A stretch of DNA of 64,000 nucleotides from Paenibacillus macerans (GTDB taxonomy: Bacteria; Bacillota; Bacilli; Paenibacillales; Paenibacillaceae): assembly GCF_900454495.1 (NCBI RefSeq), contig NZ_UGSI01000001.1, positions 4,218,501-4,282,500 of the forward strand. The letters are read 5' to 3'. This document shows positions 44,696-55,080 of the stretch, piece after piece; the stretch's first letter is position 1, and each line of letters starts with the position of its first letter. The notes beneath the pieces were generated by a model. That model saw only the letters and a program-made list of their open reading frames with translations, was not told where the DNA came from and did not search any database. The position numbers and the translations under genes are program-made.

Positions 44696-46135
44696 TTATT
44701 TTCTTGTGAACAGGATCGATTCCACTGTAAGTTCAAACGGGATGCTTAACGAGGTGATCCGGCCGTCCACGCCTGTAGCGAATGAAACGGGATGCGGGCC
44801 GCCGAGCAGTTCGAACGTAAAAATATCGTAATGCAGGTGTTTCACATCCATGGAATTGTTATGGAATTGCATATGCAGCGCGTCATCCTTCACCGTGATG
44901 CATATATCGCCGTAGCCGGGGTTCGTATACTCTCCCGCGTATTCTTCCAAGTCGTGGCTGTAGGGTTTGCCTTCGATTTTCGTACCGTAAATTGCGCGAA
45001 GTTGTCCCTTCATTGCGGCCAACAAGGTATCCATGCCGTCTTGATATGCCGTGAACCAGTCCTTCTCGCCTGCGTGTCCAAGATACCGGTCATATATTTC
45101 CATGGATAACGCCGTCGTAAACAAATTACTGTTCGCATTGGTGAGGACAGCGCAGCCGATATGGTCATCCGGCATAAAGGAAATTAAGGCGGAGCCCCCG
45201 TTTACATTTCCCCCGTGATCCACCACTTTGCGCCCCCGGAACAAATCGACCGTCCACCCCAGCGCATAACCGATCGTGACGCGCTCCGGAAATTCAAAAG
45301 GCAGGATCTGATACGGGATGTTCGGTTTATGAAGTTCTTTAAACAGAGCCGTATCGATTAATGGCTGCTCTCCCGCTTTGCCGCCGTTCAGGTTAAAAAC
45401 AACCCATTTCGCCAAATCATCGATTGTCGTATTGATCGAGCCGGCCGGCCCCATCGCGTCGATCACTAATGGGACGTTTTCCTTGTTGACGCCATTTTCG
45501 TCCGGCGTATACAATCTGGCGTACTTGCCGCTCTGATCCGGATACGGAATACGGAAGCTGTATTCTTGGATACCCAGAGGCGAGAAAATTCGCTCCTCTA
45601 CGAATTTCTCCCAGGTCATGCCGCTGATTTTTTCGATCAAGTATCCTACGGCCGCATACATATGATTTTGGTACTGAAAGCCGCTTCTGAACGGGATATT
45701 GTTCTTCAAATGACGGATACGGTTAACCGCCAAGTCTTGACGGTTTAAATCATCCCAATTGAACCACATGAGTTCGTGTCTCGGGACTCCGGTTCTGTGA
45801 CACAGCAGATCCCGCGTAGTGGCCTGTATGGAGCCTAATGGATCGGACAGTTTGAATTCCGGCATATACGTCCGTATCGGCGCATCCAGTTTCAGCTTCC
45901 CTTCATGGGCCAGAATCGCGGCGGCTGCCGCCGTAAACGACTTGCTGGAGGAGCCGATCGGCAACAAGTGTTCCTTGGTCATCGGAATGTTCTCGTCCAG
46001 GTTTGCGTACCCGAACGCCTCGGAATAAATGACCTCTCCATCCTTGATGATGGCCACCTGAGCACCGGGAACGTTCAGGTCGGACATCGCCTTTTCGATG
46101 GTCTCATGAAGACCGTTCAAGATTTGATCGCTCAT
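44696..46135 (-). CDS. serine hydrolase, beta-lactamase/DD-peptidase-like
   Basis: A 479-aa class C beta-lactamase-fold enzyme with no clear signal peptide, so probably cytoplasmic. The SxxK motif is S62-S-S-K65 (IGSSSKSF), YxN is Y155-Q-N157, and HGG appears in VVDHGGNVNGG. A C-terminal beta domain (about 365-479) resembles the DUF3471-type accessory domain. It may act as a D-aminopeptidase or esterase on peptides that the epimerase downstream then uses. It starts the operon; upstream AT-rich sequence (46210-46260) could hold the promoter. Confidence 0.87.
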   Translation of the reverse strand: MSDQILNGLHETIEKAMSDLNVPGAQVAIIKDGEVIYSEAFGYANLDENIPMTKEHLLPIGSSSKSFTAAAAAILAHEGKLKLDAPIRTYMPEFKLSDPLGSIQATTRDLLCHRTGVPRHELMWFNWDDLNRQDLAVNRIRHLKNNIPFRSGFQYQNHMYAAVGYLIEKISGMTWEKFVEERIFSPLGIQEYSFRIPYPDQSGKYARLYTPDENGVNKENVPLVIDAMGPAGSINTTIDDLAKWVVFNLNGGKAGEQPLIDTALFKELHKPNIPYQILPFEFPERVTIGYALGWTVDLFRGRKVVDHGGNVNGGSALISFMPDDHIGCAVLTNANSNLFTTALSMEIYDRYLGHAGEKDWFTAYQDGMDTLLAAMKGQLRAIYGTKIEGKPYSHDLEEYAGEYTNPGYGDICITVKDDALHMQFHNNSMDVKHLHYDIFTFELLGGPHPVSFATGVDGRITSLSIPFELTVESILFTRK

Positions 46136-46439
46136 GTGATCCCTCCTATCGATTAAGTAAATTCAGTGGGTTACCGCAGTTAACGCCTCATTTTCGTTTC
46201 CCCTCTAGTCGTGCTTAGAAGTTATGACTATTATTTTAAATGAATTGTTTTAATTGTAAATATAAATGTGCGTCTTTTTATTTTTATATTTATAATTTGG
46301 CTTTGCTGAACGTGAACCAGGGGGAGTAGTACCGAAGAACTGGCGGGTGGAGGGCGGGCGTAACGAGGAACAGGTGAGCGGGCGTACCGGGGCGGCCATC
46401 CAGGGGGACTAGGTGCGAAAGCGTAGAAGAGCGCTAGCG

Positions 46440-46573
46440 CGATTCTAACGGTTGTGAGCGACGCTATTTGAGCTAAAACGGGGGTTTGCAAAATGTAACG
46501 GTTGCCAGCGAGCTTATTCCCCAATTTTCGGCGGTAAAAGGGCTGTTTTCGTCCAAATAAGCACATATACAAC
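46440..46573. repeat. TAACGGTTG repeat units, left of the IS
   Basis: Two units beginning TAACGGTTG (near 46448 and 46498), each followed by AGCG and a G-rich or T-rich segment. Related sequence on the opposite strand at 48096-48165 shows the IS landed inside or beside a repeat of this type. Confidence 0.55.
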
Positions 46574-48085
46574 ACTAGCGTTGCATAAAACCTAACGCGA
46601 ATAATCAAATATTAGTTAAATATGGGTAATTATGATCATTTTTCATGGAAAAAGCATAAAAAATCTCCTATTGTAAAGAGGTAGGTACGTTGTCCATAAC
46701 TCTCTACAAAAGGAGACCAACCATGGATAACGTTAAAGCTAAAACGGTCATTCGTCAACTGATTTCCTTACTGCCCATCGATGTGCATCAACGTTTACTC
46801 TTCGACCATTACACCAAGAAACTTACCACGATGAAAGCGATCATGCTCTTCATCAATGCTCAGTTGAAACAATGGTCATCTTACGGTGAAATGGAAATTG
46901 CACTTCGTGCTGAGCCGAAACTTCAGCAGCTTCTACAGTTGGAGAGTATCAGCGGCTCGCAATTATCCCGAAAACTCGATCAGATCCCAACGGAGCTGTT
47001 GGAGTGGATGTTTCAGCATCTGGCATCACAAACACAGCAACGTGCTTGCCACCAGGGCCAGAGCGGGAAATTGCACATCATTGATTCTTCCAGCATTCGA
47101 CTGCCGCTTCAACTTGGAAGTTGGGCCAAGATGTCAAATAAGAGTAGCGGCGTCAAGATGCATCTGCGCCTCGTTGTTACAGCTCCCGACAAGCTATTTC
47201 CTGATGCCATGATCCCCAGTTCGCTCAATGTAGGGGATCGTGCGGGGGCCGTTGAACTGGTCGTCCCCTCGGATGCGATTTATGTGATGGATCGCGGTTA
47301 TGATGATTATGCCCGGATGGATCAATGGGTCCAGGACAACATCCAGTTTGTGATCCGTATGCGAGATCGCGCGCTTGCCACCGTCATTGAGGAGTATCCT
47401 GTTCCGGAAGGCTCGAACATCACGCGGGACGCCAAGGTTTGCGTGGGCAGTTCCTTCCGATCCATGGAACATTCCGTTCGTTTGGTGGAGTTTTATGACG
47501 AGCAGGAACGGACTTATCGTATTTTTACATCGGTATGGGATAAGACCGCTGAAGAAATCGCGCAGATCTACAAAAATCGCTGGCTCATCGAGTTGTATTT
47601 TAAATGGCTGAAGCAACATTTGCGATTGAAGAAGCTGCACAGTCATAAACCACAGGCTATTTGGAACCAATTATTCTTGGCTTTAATTACTGCCTTGCTC
47701 GTGGAGCACATCCGGCACAGCACCCAAACGGCAAAAACAAACTGGCAAGTGCTCCGGATTCTCCGCGAGTATTTGTACCGTTCATGGCGATCCTTTCGAA
47801 CCGAACTGGATCGGAAACCCAGTCGAAGTAGTCCGGGGAGACGTCCGGGGTCAGGTCCCAAAGCGTTATCGGTGCGCACAATGGTTGGGATAATTAAGCC
47901 AAGCAAATTCAAGTAATAATATCCATTATATACATTTAATGGGACATCGCGACCTACGCATTAGGTAACCTTGACTTTTTGGTCTTAAGCTTAAAAAATG
48001 ACTGTAAAAAAATCCATTTATAGTTTCAATAATCCAAATGTGGGTTTTGCTGAAAATTGATGTTAGTGTTCTTGCAACGCTAGTG
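46574..48085 (+). mobile_element. complete IS4-family insertion sequence with 10-bp target duplication
   Basis: 1512 bp. The left end starts ACTAGCGTTGCATAAAACC and the right end is its imperfect inverted copy (GTTCTTGCAACGCTAGT). The flanks carry the direct repeat CATATACAAC at 46564-46573 and 48086-48095. One transposase gene fills the centre. Intact ends, target duplication and an uninterrupted gene indicate recent, possibly still mobile, insertion. Confidence 0.92.
46723..47916 (+). CDS. IS4-family transposase
   Basis: A 397-aa DDE transposase. Visible catalytic-region motifs are LHIIDSSSIRLPL (first Asp), IYVMDRGYDDYARM (second Asp) and IYKNRWLIELYFKWLKQHLR, the YREK-like block with the catalytic Glu. 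The C-terminus is basic and binds the ends. AAGGAGACC precedes the ATG. A longer frame from 46690 lacks an RBS. There is no frameshift. Confidence 0.93.
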   Translation: MDNVKAKTVIRQLISLLPIDVHQRLLFDHYTKKLTTMKAIMLFINAQLKQWSSYGEMEIALRAEPKLQQLLQLESISGSQLSRKLDQIPTELLEWMFQHLASQTQQRACHQGQSGKLHIIDSSSIRLPLQLGSWAKMSNKSSGVKMHLRLVVTAPDKLFPDAMIPSSLNVGDRAGAVELVVPSDAIYVMDRGYDDYARMDQWVQDNIQFVIRMRDRALATVIEEYPVPEGSNITRDAKVCVGSSFRSMEHSVRLVEFYDEQERTYRIFTSVWDKTAEEIAQIYKNRWLIELYFKWLKQHLRLKKLHSHKPQAIWNQLFLALITALLVEHIRHSTQTAKTNWQVLRILREYLYRSWRSFRTELDRKPSRSSPGRRPGSGPKALSVRTMVGIIKPSKFK

Positions 48086-48095
48086 CATATACAAC

Positions 48096-48416
48096 CCTTA
48101 GAAAAGAAACCCCCCGATTTTCGGCCGAATAGGCGCGCTGACAACCGTTAGCGTAGAAAATATTTCGGATGGATCGATCATTCGAGGCTAACCCGTCAGT
48201 CAAGCATCGATTTTTAGGCAGACTCGTAGTTCTTCTTTTTAAATTTATACGAAAATGCAATTCCTTATTTTTATGTAAAAGGGCTCACTGTCCAGAAATT
48301 CTCTTCAGAATTTTTGGACAGTAGGTGAGCTGGTTCTCCTTCATGTGTACAAAATTAACCTATGGGCTCGTTCTTACGTACCCAGTTAGCGAGTCTTTTT
48401 TCTTTCTTGGGAAAGT
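48096..48416. other. region between IS and first CRISPR array
   Basis: 48096-48165 continues the repeat interrupted by the IS (minus-strand TAACGGTTG unit). 48190-48235 resembles the tail of the ~300-bp repeats (GTCAAGCATCGATTTTTAGG). The rest is AT-rich with the hairpin at 48283-48330 and no gene. Confidence 0.5.
48283..48330 (-). terminator. long hairpin downstream of CRISPR array 1
   Basis: GCTCAC/GTGAGC and TGTCCAGAAATTCT with its complement form an almost continuous stem, followed on the minus strand by CCCTTTT. It is in the right place to end the array 1 precursor RNA. Confidence 0.6.
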
Positions 48417-51400
48417 AAATCCCATTCTAGCCCCTCGTAGGGAGCGACACAAAATGGAAGAAATGAGCAGCGTAAAATTCTTTCAATCTACGCTCCCGTA
48501 GAGGGAGCGACGAATTATCGTTTGAAATTTCTTGTGCTCCGGATAAACTTTCAATCCACGCTCCCGTAGAGGGAGCGACACAATACGGTTTTGGAGTTTT
48601 AAAGAATTGATCGAACTTTCAATCCACGCTCCCGTATAGGGAGCGACGGGACTACATCGTCAGCAATAAACCCGAACACTTTCCTTTCAATCCACGCTCC
48701 CGCATAGGGAGCGACATGACATCCGAAAGCAACTGGGCCACGCTAAGGACCTTTCAATCCACGCTCCCGCATAGGGAGCGACGGCAAGAACTGGTACAGC
48801 GATAGCCTGACGACCTTTCTTTCAATCCACGCTCCCGCATAGGGAGCGACTCGCGGCATACGGATGCCGGGCAACATGTTCGGCTTTCAATCTACGCTCC
48901 CGCATAGGGAGCGACTGCTTCGAATACTTCCGTTCGGATTTTGCCGTTAGACTTTCAATCCACGCTCCCGCATAGGGAGCGACGCTTGCTGGTTCTACAT
49001 AGGTATACGGGGCGTACGCTTTCAATCCACGCTCCCGCATAGGGAGCGACGATCCTTTTCGGATAAACCGCCTCTTCCGCTATCGCCGCTTTCAATCCAC
49101 GCTCCCGCATAGGGAGCGACCATGCCCGTAAACTGGATGATTGCCTGCACTGACCTTTCAATCCACGCTCCCGCATAGGGAGCGACGCTGGTCAGCACTG
49201 TCTTAAAGGTGCATGACACGATCTTTCAATCCACGCTCCCGCATAGGGAGCGACACCGGCCAAATCTGCCGGAACCACGCCGCCATTCTCTTTCAATCCA
49301 CGCTCCCGCATAGGGAGCGACAGGAAATCGCCCAGGCCATGACCAAACAGATCGAGCTTTCAATCCACGCTCCCGCATAGGGAGCGACAGATCATTTACC
49401 CGGTAGTCCAGAGAATCAAGCCTTTCAATCCACGCTCCCGCATAGGGAGCGACAGAAGTAAAGGGAGGGGAGCGCGTGAAACTATTACTTTCAATCCACG
49501 CTCCCGCATAGGGAGCGACAAGAGCCTCAGTATTTTGGTGTTTCTCCCAATTAGCTTTCAATCCACGCTCCCGCATAGGGAGCGACGAACAATCGGCTGA
49601 TCATAAACGGATTCAATTACGCTTTCAATCCACGCTCCCGCATAGGGAGCGACTCCCGGTCGGATGCAGCATTTCTAAGGCTGCTTCTTTCAATCCACGC
49701 TCCCGCATAGGGAGCGACTCGGTACGAGATTCATACATAAGTCCTCCTATTAACTTTCAATCCACGCTCCCGCATAGGGAGCGACTATACCAGATATTAT
49801 TGCGATAACAAGTATTTCAGACTTTCAATCCACGCTCCCGCATAGGGAGCGACCTTCGGTTCGGGAACTTCATCCCGGACGGAATCAGCTCTTTCAATCC
49901 ACGCTCCCGCATAGGGAGCGACAAAAGACAATCAGTGACTGGTGGGGCGGTTCCGGCTTTCAATCCACGCTCCCGCATAGGGAGCGACGCGGAGAAATTC
50001 GCGCAGCTTCCGCCGGCGGACTTCGCTTTCAATCCACGCTCCCGCATAGGGAGCGACATGATCGAGAACACAGGGTATATTTTTAAGTCGGCTTTCAATC
50101 CACGCTCCCGCATAGGGAGCGACGGCCGGACGATTCGCGTTGGTCTCGAAATCAAATCCTTTCAATCCACGCTCCCGCATAGGGAGCGACATTTTGATTT
50201 CTTTTCCCATAGACGCCCGTTTGATCTTTCAATCCACGCTCCCGCATAGGGAGCGACATGATCGGAATGAGAAACTTAATGAGTGTTGCTTGCTTTCAAT
50301 CCACGCTCCCGCATAGGGAGCGACCGAAGAACTGCAAAAAGGGGACAATGACGTTTGCCTTTCAATCCACGCTCCCGCATAGGGAGCGACGGAGAAGCCA
50401 CAGCAAGCCGTTCATGAGTTTGGACTTTCAATCCACGCTCCCGCATAGGGAGCGACCGACTGGGAAGATCGCTATTTCTGCAAACCGCGTCTTTCAATCC
50501 ACGCTCCCGCATAGGGAGCGACTGTAAACACTGGAGTAGCTATCACCACAGTCAAACTTTCAATCCACGCTCCCGCATAGGGAGCGACTTGTCTCCTTAA
50601 ACACCCGCAGGATTTAGTCCTTCCTCTTTCAATCCACGCTCCCGCATAGGGAGCGACCTACGACTCCGAAATTACCCGGTACACTCGGTTTCCTTTCAAT
50701 CCACGCTCCCGCATAGGGAGCGACATCAGGCAAAACTGGAGCTGACAGTTCATTCTCCACTTTCAATCCACGCTCCCGCATAGGGAGCGACCCGGGTGTA
50801 TAGGTGTACCCTTTATCCGAAGTATCCCTTTCAATCCACGCTCCCGCATAGGGAGCGACTTTTGAGCAGATGGACCACCTGACGCCGCAACTGCTCCCTT
50901 TCAATCCACGCTCCCGCATAGGGAGCGACCCATCATACTCACCGCCTATGTCGTCGATGATCTCTTTCAATCCACGCTCCCGCATAGGGAGCGACTTATG
51001 GTTGGTAAGGGGATGGGATCGAAATGCCCCCTTTCAATCCACGCTCCCGCATAGGGAGCGACGCTTACGCCTGCACAGATGCAGGCGATAGGCTACTTGC
51101 TTTCAATCCACGCTCCCGCATAGGGAGCGACCGAGGTTTATGTGCTATTTGAACCGGCATTACGGCTTTCAATCCACGCTCCCGCATAGGGAGCGACGCA
51201 AATCCTTGCCCCATCAAATAATGCCATATGTCGCTTTCAATCCACGCTCCCGCATAGGGAGCGACACTCATTGTCATACGCCTCCCCTATTGCCGCGCAA
51301 CTTTCAATCCACGCTCCCGCATAGGGAGCGACGACGAGTGGGACTTCGAACGGAACGCGCCCATTCTCCTTTCAATCCACGCTCCCGCATAGGGAGCGAC

Positions 51401-51665
51401 TGGGACCGCGCGTCCGAACTGCTGTATGCTGACGCCTTTCAATCCACGCTCCCGCATAGGGAGCGACTTCGTTCCAGTTGTGATATTGCTTCCGGATTAA
51501 CCCTTTCAATCCACGCTCCCGCATAGGGAGCGACCTGTCGCCAAATAGCCTCCATCGGTTGCCGGGCTCTTTCAATCCACGCTCCCGCATAGGGAGCGAC
51601 CAAGTCGTACATACGACAAATAAGGGAGACGATCTTTCAATCCACGCTCCCGCATAGGGAGCGAC
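48417..51665 (-). CRISPR. CRISPR array 1, 48 recognisable repeats plus one degenerate
   Basis: The 32-bp repeat reads, plus strand, CTTTCAATCCACGCTCCC, loop GCATA, GGGAGCGAC; spacers are about 33-38 bp. Read on the minus strand it starts GTCGCTCCC and ends GGATTGAAAG, the usual crRNA orientation, with a CGCTCCC/GGGAGCG hairpin as in type I-C. The repeats at 48480, 48548 and 48616 carry loop variants GTAGA, GTAGA and GTATA, and 48417-48448 is decayed, so the trailer is left and the leader is right of 51665. All repeats from 48684 on have the GCATA loop. Confidence 0.98.
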
Positions 51666-51889
51666 CGCGATCATTTCAACCCCGCATCCAGCAAGGGTTT
51701 GAAAACGCTTTAGTGCGAATCCCCTTTTTTATGGTTAATAAATGGGGTAAGTATTGACGTAAAATCCCGAAATCCCGCGCTGGGCGAGAGGTGCGAATGT
51801 CCCGGGATTTTTATGTGAGCTTGGGGTTCGCACCGCCACTATATTCCGTTTTGCTAGAGAACGATTACTTCCCGGTTCATGCTCCAAGG
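51666..51889 (-). promoter_or_regulatory. leader of CRISPR array 1
   Basis: It is nearly identical in large blocks to 63727-63920: CCCGCATCCAGCAA, ACGCTTTAGTGCGAATCCCC, GGTGCGAATGTCCCGGG, TGTGAGCTTGGGGTTCGCAC. GGTGCGAA and TTCGCACC form an inverted repeat about 45 bp across (51790-51834), a plausible site for adaptation proteins or promoter control. Transcription runs leftward into the array. The ~14 bp next to the first repeat differ between the two leaders. Confidence 0.85.
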
Positions 51890-52849
51890 CTACTCCTTCG
51901 TATACCGCTCGTTAAACATATCTACATAGGCTTTATGTGGGAATAACATCGGGTTATTAATCAGCATCAAAAGCTGATTTAGTTGAAACGTTAGAGAAAG
52001 CAGCGAGATTTCTTCTTTTTCCCCGCTCTTGCTGTCCAGGTTAACGCACACCCGATAATTCTGCAAATCGTACTGCTTCTTTATGTCCTCAATTTCCGTT
52101 GCTGCCGTCTGTTCTACGTTTATTTTTTCGGAATTCTTTGGCTTCGGCCAGTTAAATGCTTTACGATAAGCCTCTTGCTCTTTATCGTTATGATTTAATT
52201 CATTATACCAATATTCCAGATTCTGCTGAGCGGATGTCAATGCAACAGTCAAGCGCTTCCCCTTAGGGTGGATAATCATATCGAAACCGTCCGGTATCTT
52301 CAGTTCCGATTCGCTGGTATGACACAATATCCGAAGCGGGCGCGTAGAAGTCTGTGTATGTTTCTTTTCTTGCAGGTCATCGCCAAAAAAAACGTAAGGA
52401 TTCATTCTGGCAACGGCTCTTTGAGACGTTTTAAGCCCCCTGATTCCATTCAGCCAATTCTCCAACGCTCCAAAATCCGGACTTTTACTCTTACATTCCA
52501 CCACGACAGCAACCGCCTCGATCGGAATATATTTTAAGGTTCCATGCCGAAAAATATAGGGAGTGTATTGTTCGTCGTAAATAGCCAGATCGACTTCATT
52601 GGATACCCGCCCGGCGGAATCGATGATAAACACGGAACGGGCGATGGAAAACTTCTTCGGAATCAGCTGCTCGAACATGGCCTTCCAGATTTCTTCCCGG
52701 AAACCGCCTGATGTTCCCGGATGCTGGCTCTGAAAACTAAGTTGGCTGACGATCGATGCCTCCAGTTCGGCGTAGTTGTTCACGATATGGCGAATCGCTT
52801 TCTGCCTGTTTTCATCCGCAGTTTCATTACTGTTGCTTTCTTTGCTCAT
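51890..52849 (-). CDS. DUF6602-like putative PD-(D/E)XK nuclease in the cmr operon
   Basis: 319 aa. Helix REEIWKAMFEQLIP (about 51-64) is followed by SNEVDLAIYDE with D87 and AVAVVVECKS with E118-C-K120, the D...ExK layout of restriction-endonuclease-like enzymes; E52 or E53 could be the upstream acidic residue. It resembles the DUF6602 family as I recall it. There is no CARF or SAVED domain and no membrane segment. The start overlaps cmr6 by 23 bp, so it is co-translated as the last gene of the type III-B operon. It may be an accessory nuclease of the system. A diverged second copy lies at the right window edge. Activity is inferred only. Confidence 0.8.
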   Translation of the reverse strand: MSKESNSNETADENRQKAIRHIVNNYAELEASIVSQLSFQSQHPGTSGGFREEIWKAMFEQLIPKKFSIARSVFIIDSAGRVSNEVDLAIYDEQYTPYIFRHGTLKYIPIEAVAVVVECKSKSPDFGALENWLNGIRGLKTSQRAVARMNPYVFFGDDLQEKKHTQTSTRPLRILCHTSESELKIPDGFDMIIHPKGKRLTVALTSAQQNLEYWYNELNHNDKEQEAYRKAFNWPKPKNSEKINVEQTAATEIEDIKKQYDLQNYRVCVNLDSKSGEKEEISLLSLTFQLNQLLMLINNPMLFPHKAYVDMFNERYTKE

Positions 52850-53666
52850 CTTTTAACCTCGCCTGTTTCAAAGTCATTCTTCCATATCCGGCGTTCGTCT
52901 TCCCTCCGATACCTTCCAGTTTCAAGGCCCGAAGCACAAGCTGCTCCGCAATCTCCAACCACGCATCGGCTTCCTCACTGTCCGACTCACAGAACAACAT
53001 AATTCGGAAATCAGCCACCACCGAGAGGAATGGAACGGGAATCGGCGAATCATCGTCACGAGGAGCATTCGCTCCGCTTTCTACCGGCGCATACTCCGCT
53101 TCCGGCCGAAGCCGTTTCGAGGCATCACTCGACAGACTGTTGTAGCTTTGATGATGCGGCGTCATCACATCCGGCAAAAGAGCCGTACGGACCGTTTCGG
53201 GCGTTGGAAGCGCATCGAAAAAGCGGATATATCCCGCTTCCTGTTGCGTACCGAACAGTACCTTGTAGCTGTCGCCGTCCATCCGAAAAGACGGGTGCTC
53301 CGCCCCAAGATACCGGTGGCAGTAGTGAGCAGCCAGCCCTTTGAGCGCTGTTCCCGGAATGTACGGCACGCCATAAGTCTTGTGCAGCGCCATGCCTGTT
53401 TCCAATACCGTTTGCTGGCCTTGGCCGATAATGCAAGGCGACTCGCTAGAGACAAAGAAAGGTCTATGCCGCCCGGCCATTTTCTGATAGTGTCGCTGAT
53501 ACAGTTTCCTATACCAATCGATTGACTCGGTCCAATAAGTTTCGTACTCTTTCACAACCCGATCGTAAAAAACACCTTTGGTCTCCCCATTTTTGTCCAC
53601 GATCATTCCGAGGTCGGAATCCTCCTGAAAACCCCGGTATTTGTTCAACATCTGATGCAGATTCAC
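52827..53666 (-). CDS. cmr6: type III-B CRISPR RAMP protein Cmr6
   Basis: A 279-aa Cas7-like subunit that caps the Cmr complex backbone. RAMP features are GVPYIPGTALKGLAAHYCHR and the C-terminal glycine-rich loop EGIGGKTNAGYGRM. It starts at GTG (53666) with GGAGGGGAAGCC directly upstream. It lies 29 bp after cmr5 and overlaps the nuclease-like gene. It takes part in crRNA-guided binding of target RNA. Confidence 0.93.
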   Translation of the reverse strand: MNLHQMLNKYRGFQEDSDLGMIVDKNGETKGVFYDRVVKEYETYWTESIDWYRKLYQRHYQKMAGRHRPFFVSSESPCIIGQGQQTVLETGMALHKTYGVPYIPGTALKGLAAHYCHRYLGAEHPSFRMDGDSYKVLFGTQQEAGYIRFFDALPTPETVRTALLPDVMTPHHQSYNSLSSDASKRLRPEAEYAPVESGANAPRDDDSPIPVPFLSVVADFRIMLFCESDSEEADAWLEIAEQLVLRALKLEGIGGKTNAGYGRMTLKQARLKDEQRKQQ

Positions 53667-53695
53667 GGCTTCCCCTCCTTTCCTTGATTCATGGG

Positions 53696-54073
53696 TCAGG
53701 ATTCCGGCTGGCGGAGCAGCGTTTCGCTGTAACGCTTGAACCAGGTTGCGGCATGCAGAGCACGGCGGGATAAATATCGATAAGGCCCGCTGTCCTTAGG
53801 AAGGCTCTTACTTGTTAGTTCCCCCCGATTGAGCGCTTCCGCCATATGACACAAATAGTCTGCATAAGCTTTTCTTACGATCGATTCGGAATCTTCCCCA
53901 GAGACGGACTTTGCTTCGTAAAACGCCACAGTCAGCCGCAAGCCGTTCTGAAGCAACAGTGACGGGAATTCGCGGCTTCGCCGGAAGTATTCGGCCGCAT
54001 CCGAGGAATCCGGATCCATGCTGCTGATGTGACGAAAAGCCACTTCGGCATATCGGTGTTCATACGAGTTCAT
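53696..54073 (-). CDS. cmr5: type III-B CRISPR small subunit Cmr5
   Basis: A 125-aa all-helical small subunit that lines the crRNA-target duplex in the Cmr complex. The start MNSYEHRYAEVAFRHIS and the YADYLCHMAEALNRGELTSK block fit Cas11/Cmr5. The ATG at 54073 overlaps the cmr4 stop (ATGA); the longer frame to 54220 runs back through cmr4 and is not real. Confidence 0.9.
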   Translation of the reverse strand: MNSYEHRYAEVAFRHISSMDPDSSDAAEYFRRSREFPSLLLQNGLRLTVAFYEAKSVSGEDSESIVRKAYADYLCHMAEALNRGELTSKSLPKDSGPYRYLSRRALHAATWFKRYSETLLRQPES

Positions 54074-55080
54074 GCGCGTTCCCCTCCGGAAAAACGACAT
54101 TGCACTCGTCCTTTGCCTACCGTCAGATTGCCGCCGATTTGCAGCATTTTTGTACCGGACAGTCTGCTCAGCAAGCTTTGCTCCGTCAGTCCTTCGATCC
54201 TGGTGTACAGACGGTCGCACCAGACAATGCCGTACAGGATGGACTCCGTCGGCAAATATTCCTCAGACCACAACATCCCGTTCTGTACGGTCTTCGTATC
54301 GGGCGAAATGCGAATCCGCGGCGTCACTTCACAGCACATGGTTACAAAGTACTGAAAACTCTCATCGGAAACGAGCACTAAACGTTCTTTAAACATACGA
54401 CGAGACACGTCGTCTGCGAAAATCCGCTCACCTGCCCATGTGGCCAAAAGATCAAGTTTATCCGACTTCAAGGCCCTGCATTCAAATTCATCGAGGAAAA
54501 GAGGAAGCGTGTTTTCATCCTTCCAGTCAGCCGCCGAATGAACCGACGGAGCTTTACCATCCCCGGATGCCGAGTTGGTCAATGCGCTCCCGGTCGTAAT
54601 CCAGGCGCGGGAATCGGTTAGTTCTTGCTCCAGCTCCCCGATATCCGGACAGGCAACCATACCTGCGGCCGCCAGATCGCGGGCCAGCCGCCGGACGGCA
54701 AGCGGGCAAGTGACATACGCAAAAGTTCCATAAAAGCTGGCTACCGGGAACGCAAACAACCGGCTGTCCGAAAAGACGAGCGCACCCGCATTTCCCTCAA
54801 TTCCCTTGCCCCCGGAATCTCTTTGATCCGCCTTTCCAAAAGCGGCATTCAGCCACTCCTCTTTCTTCAACGGAACCGAAGCGGCGTTGCCTTCCCTCTT
54901 CTCCAGTTCCGCCGCCAGCGATTCACGCTGCACTCCTTTTATGCTGCTGCCCGGGATATAGGGCCATTCAGTTATTCTTTCTCTCATCATCGGCATATCG
55001 ATCGCGCCTACACCCTGACCGGTCCCGATATGGACCGGGGACAGACAATGAATCCAATACATCTTGCTGCCAGCAATCAT
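54070..55080 (-). CDS. cmr4: type III-B CRISPR backbone RNase Cmr4
   Basis: A 336-aa Cas7 backbone subunit, present in several copies per complex, which cleaves target RNA at regular intervals. The N-terminus has HIGTGQGVGAIDMPMMRE, with the catalytic-type Asp D28, then YIPGSSIKGVQRE. The C-terminal LQIGGNLTVGKGRVQ is the RAMP glycine loop. The conserved Asp suggests RNA slicing is retained. It overlaps cmr3 and cmr5 by 4 bp each. Confidence 0.95.
   Translation of the reverse strand: MIAGSKMYWIHCLSPVHIGTGQGVGAIDMPMMRERITEWPYIPGSSIKGVQRESLAAELEKREGNAASVPLKKEEWLNAAFGKADQRDSGGKGIEGNAGALVFSDSRLFAFPVASFYGTFAYVTCPLAVRRLARDLAAAGMVACPDIGELEQELTDSRAWITTGSALTNSASGDGKAPSVHSAADWKDENTLPLFLDEFECRALKSDKLDLLATWAGERIFADDVSRRMFKERLVLVSDESFQYFVTMCCEVTPRIRISPDTKTVQNGMLWSEEYLPTESILYGIVWCDRLYTRIEGLTEQSLLSRLSGTKMLQIGGNLTVGKGRVQCRFSGGERA

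Noticed and set aside
48822..51674. Many ORFs with MRERGLK, VAPYAGAWIE or FNPRSRIGSD repeats
   Set aside because: They are translations of CRISPR repeats and spacers; no RBS or codon pattern supports them.
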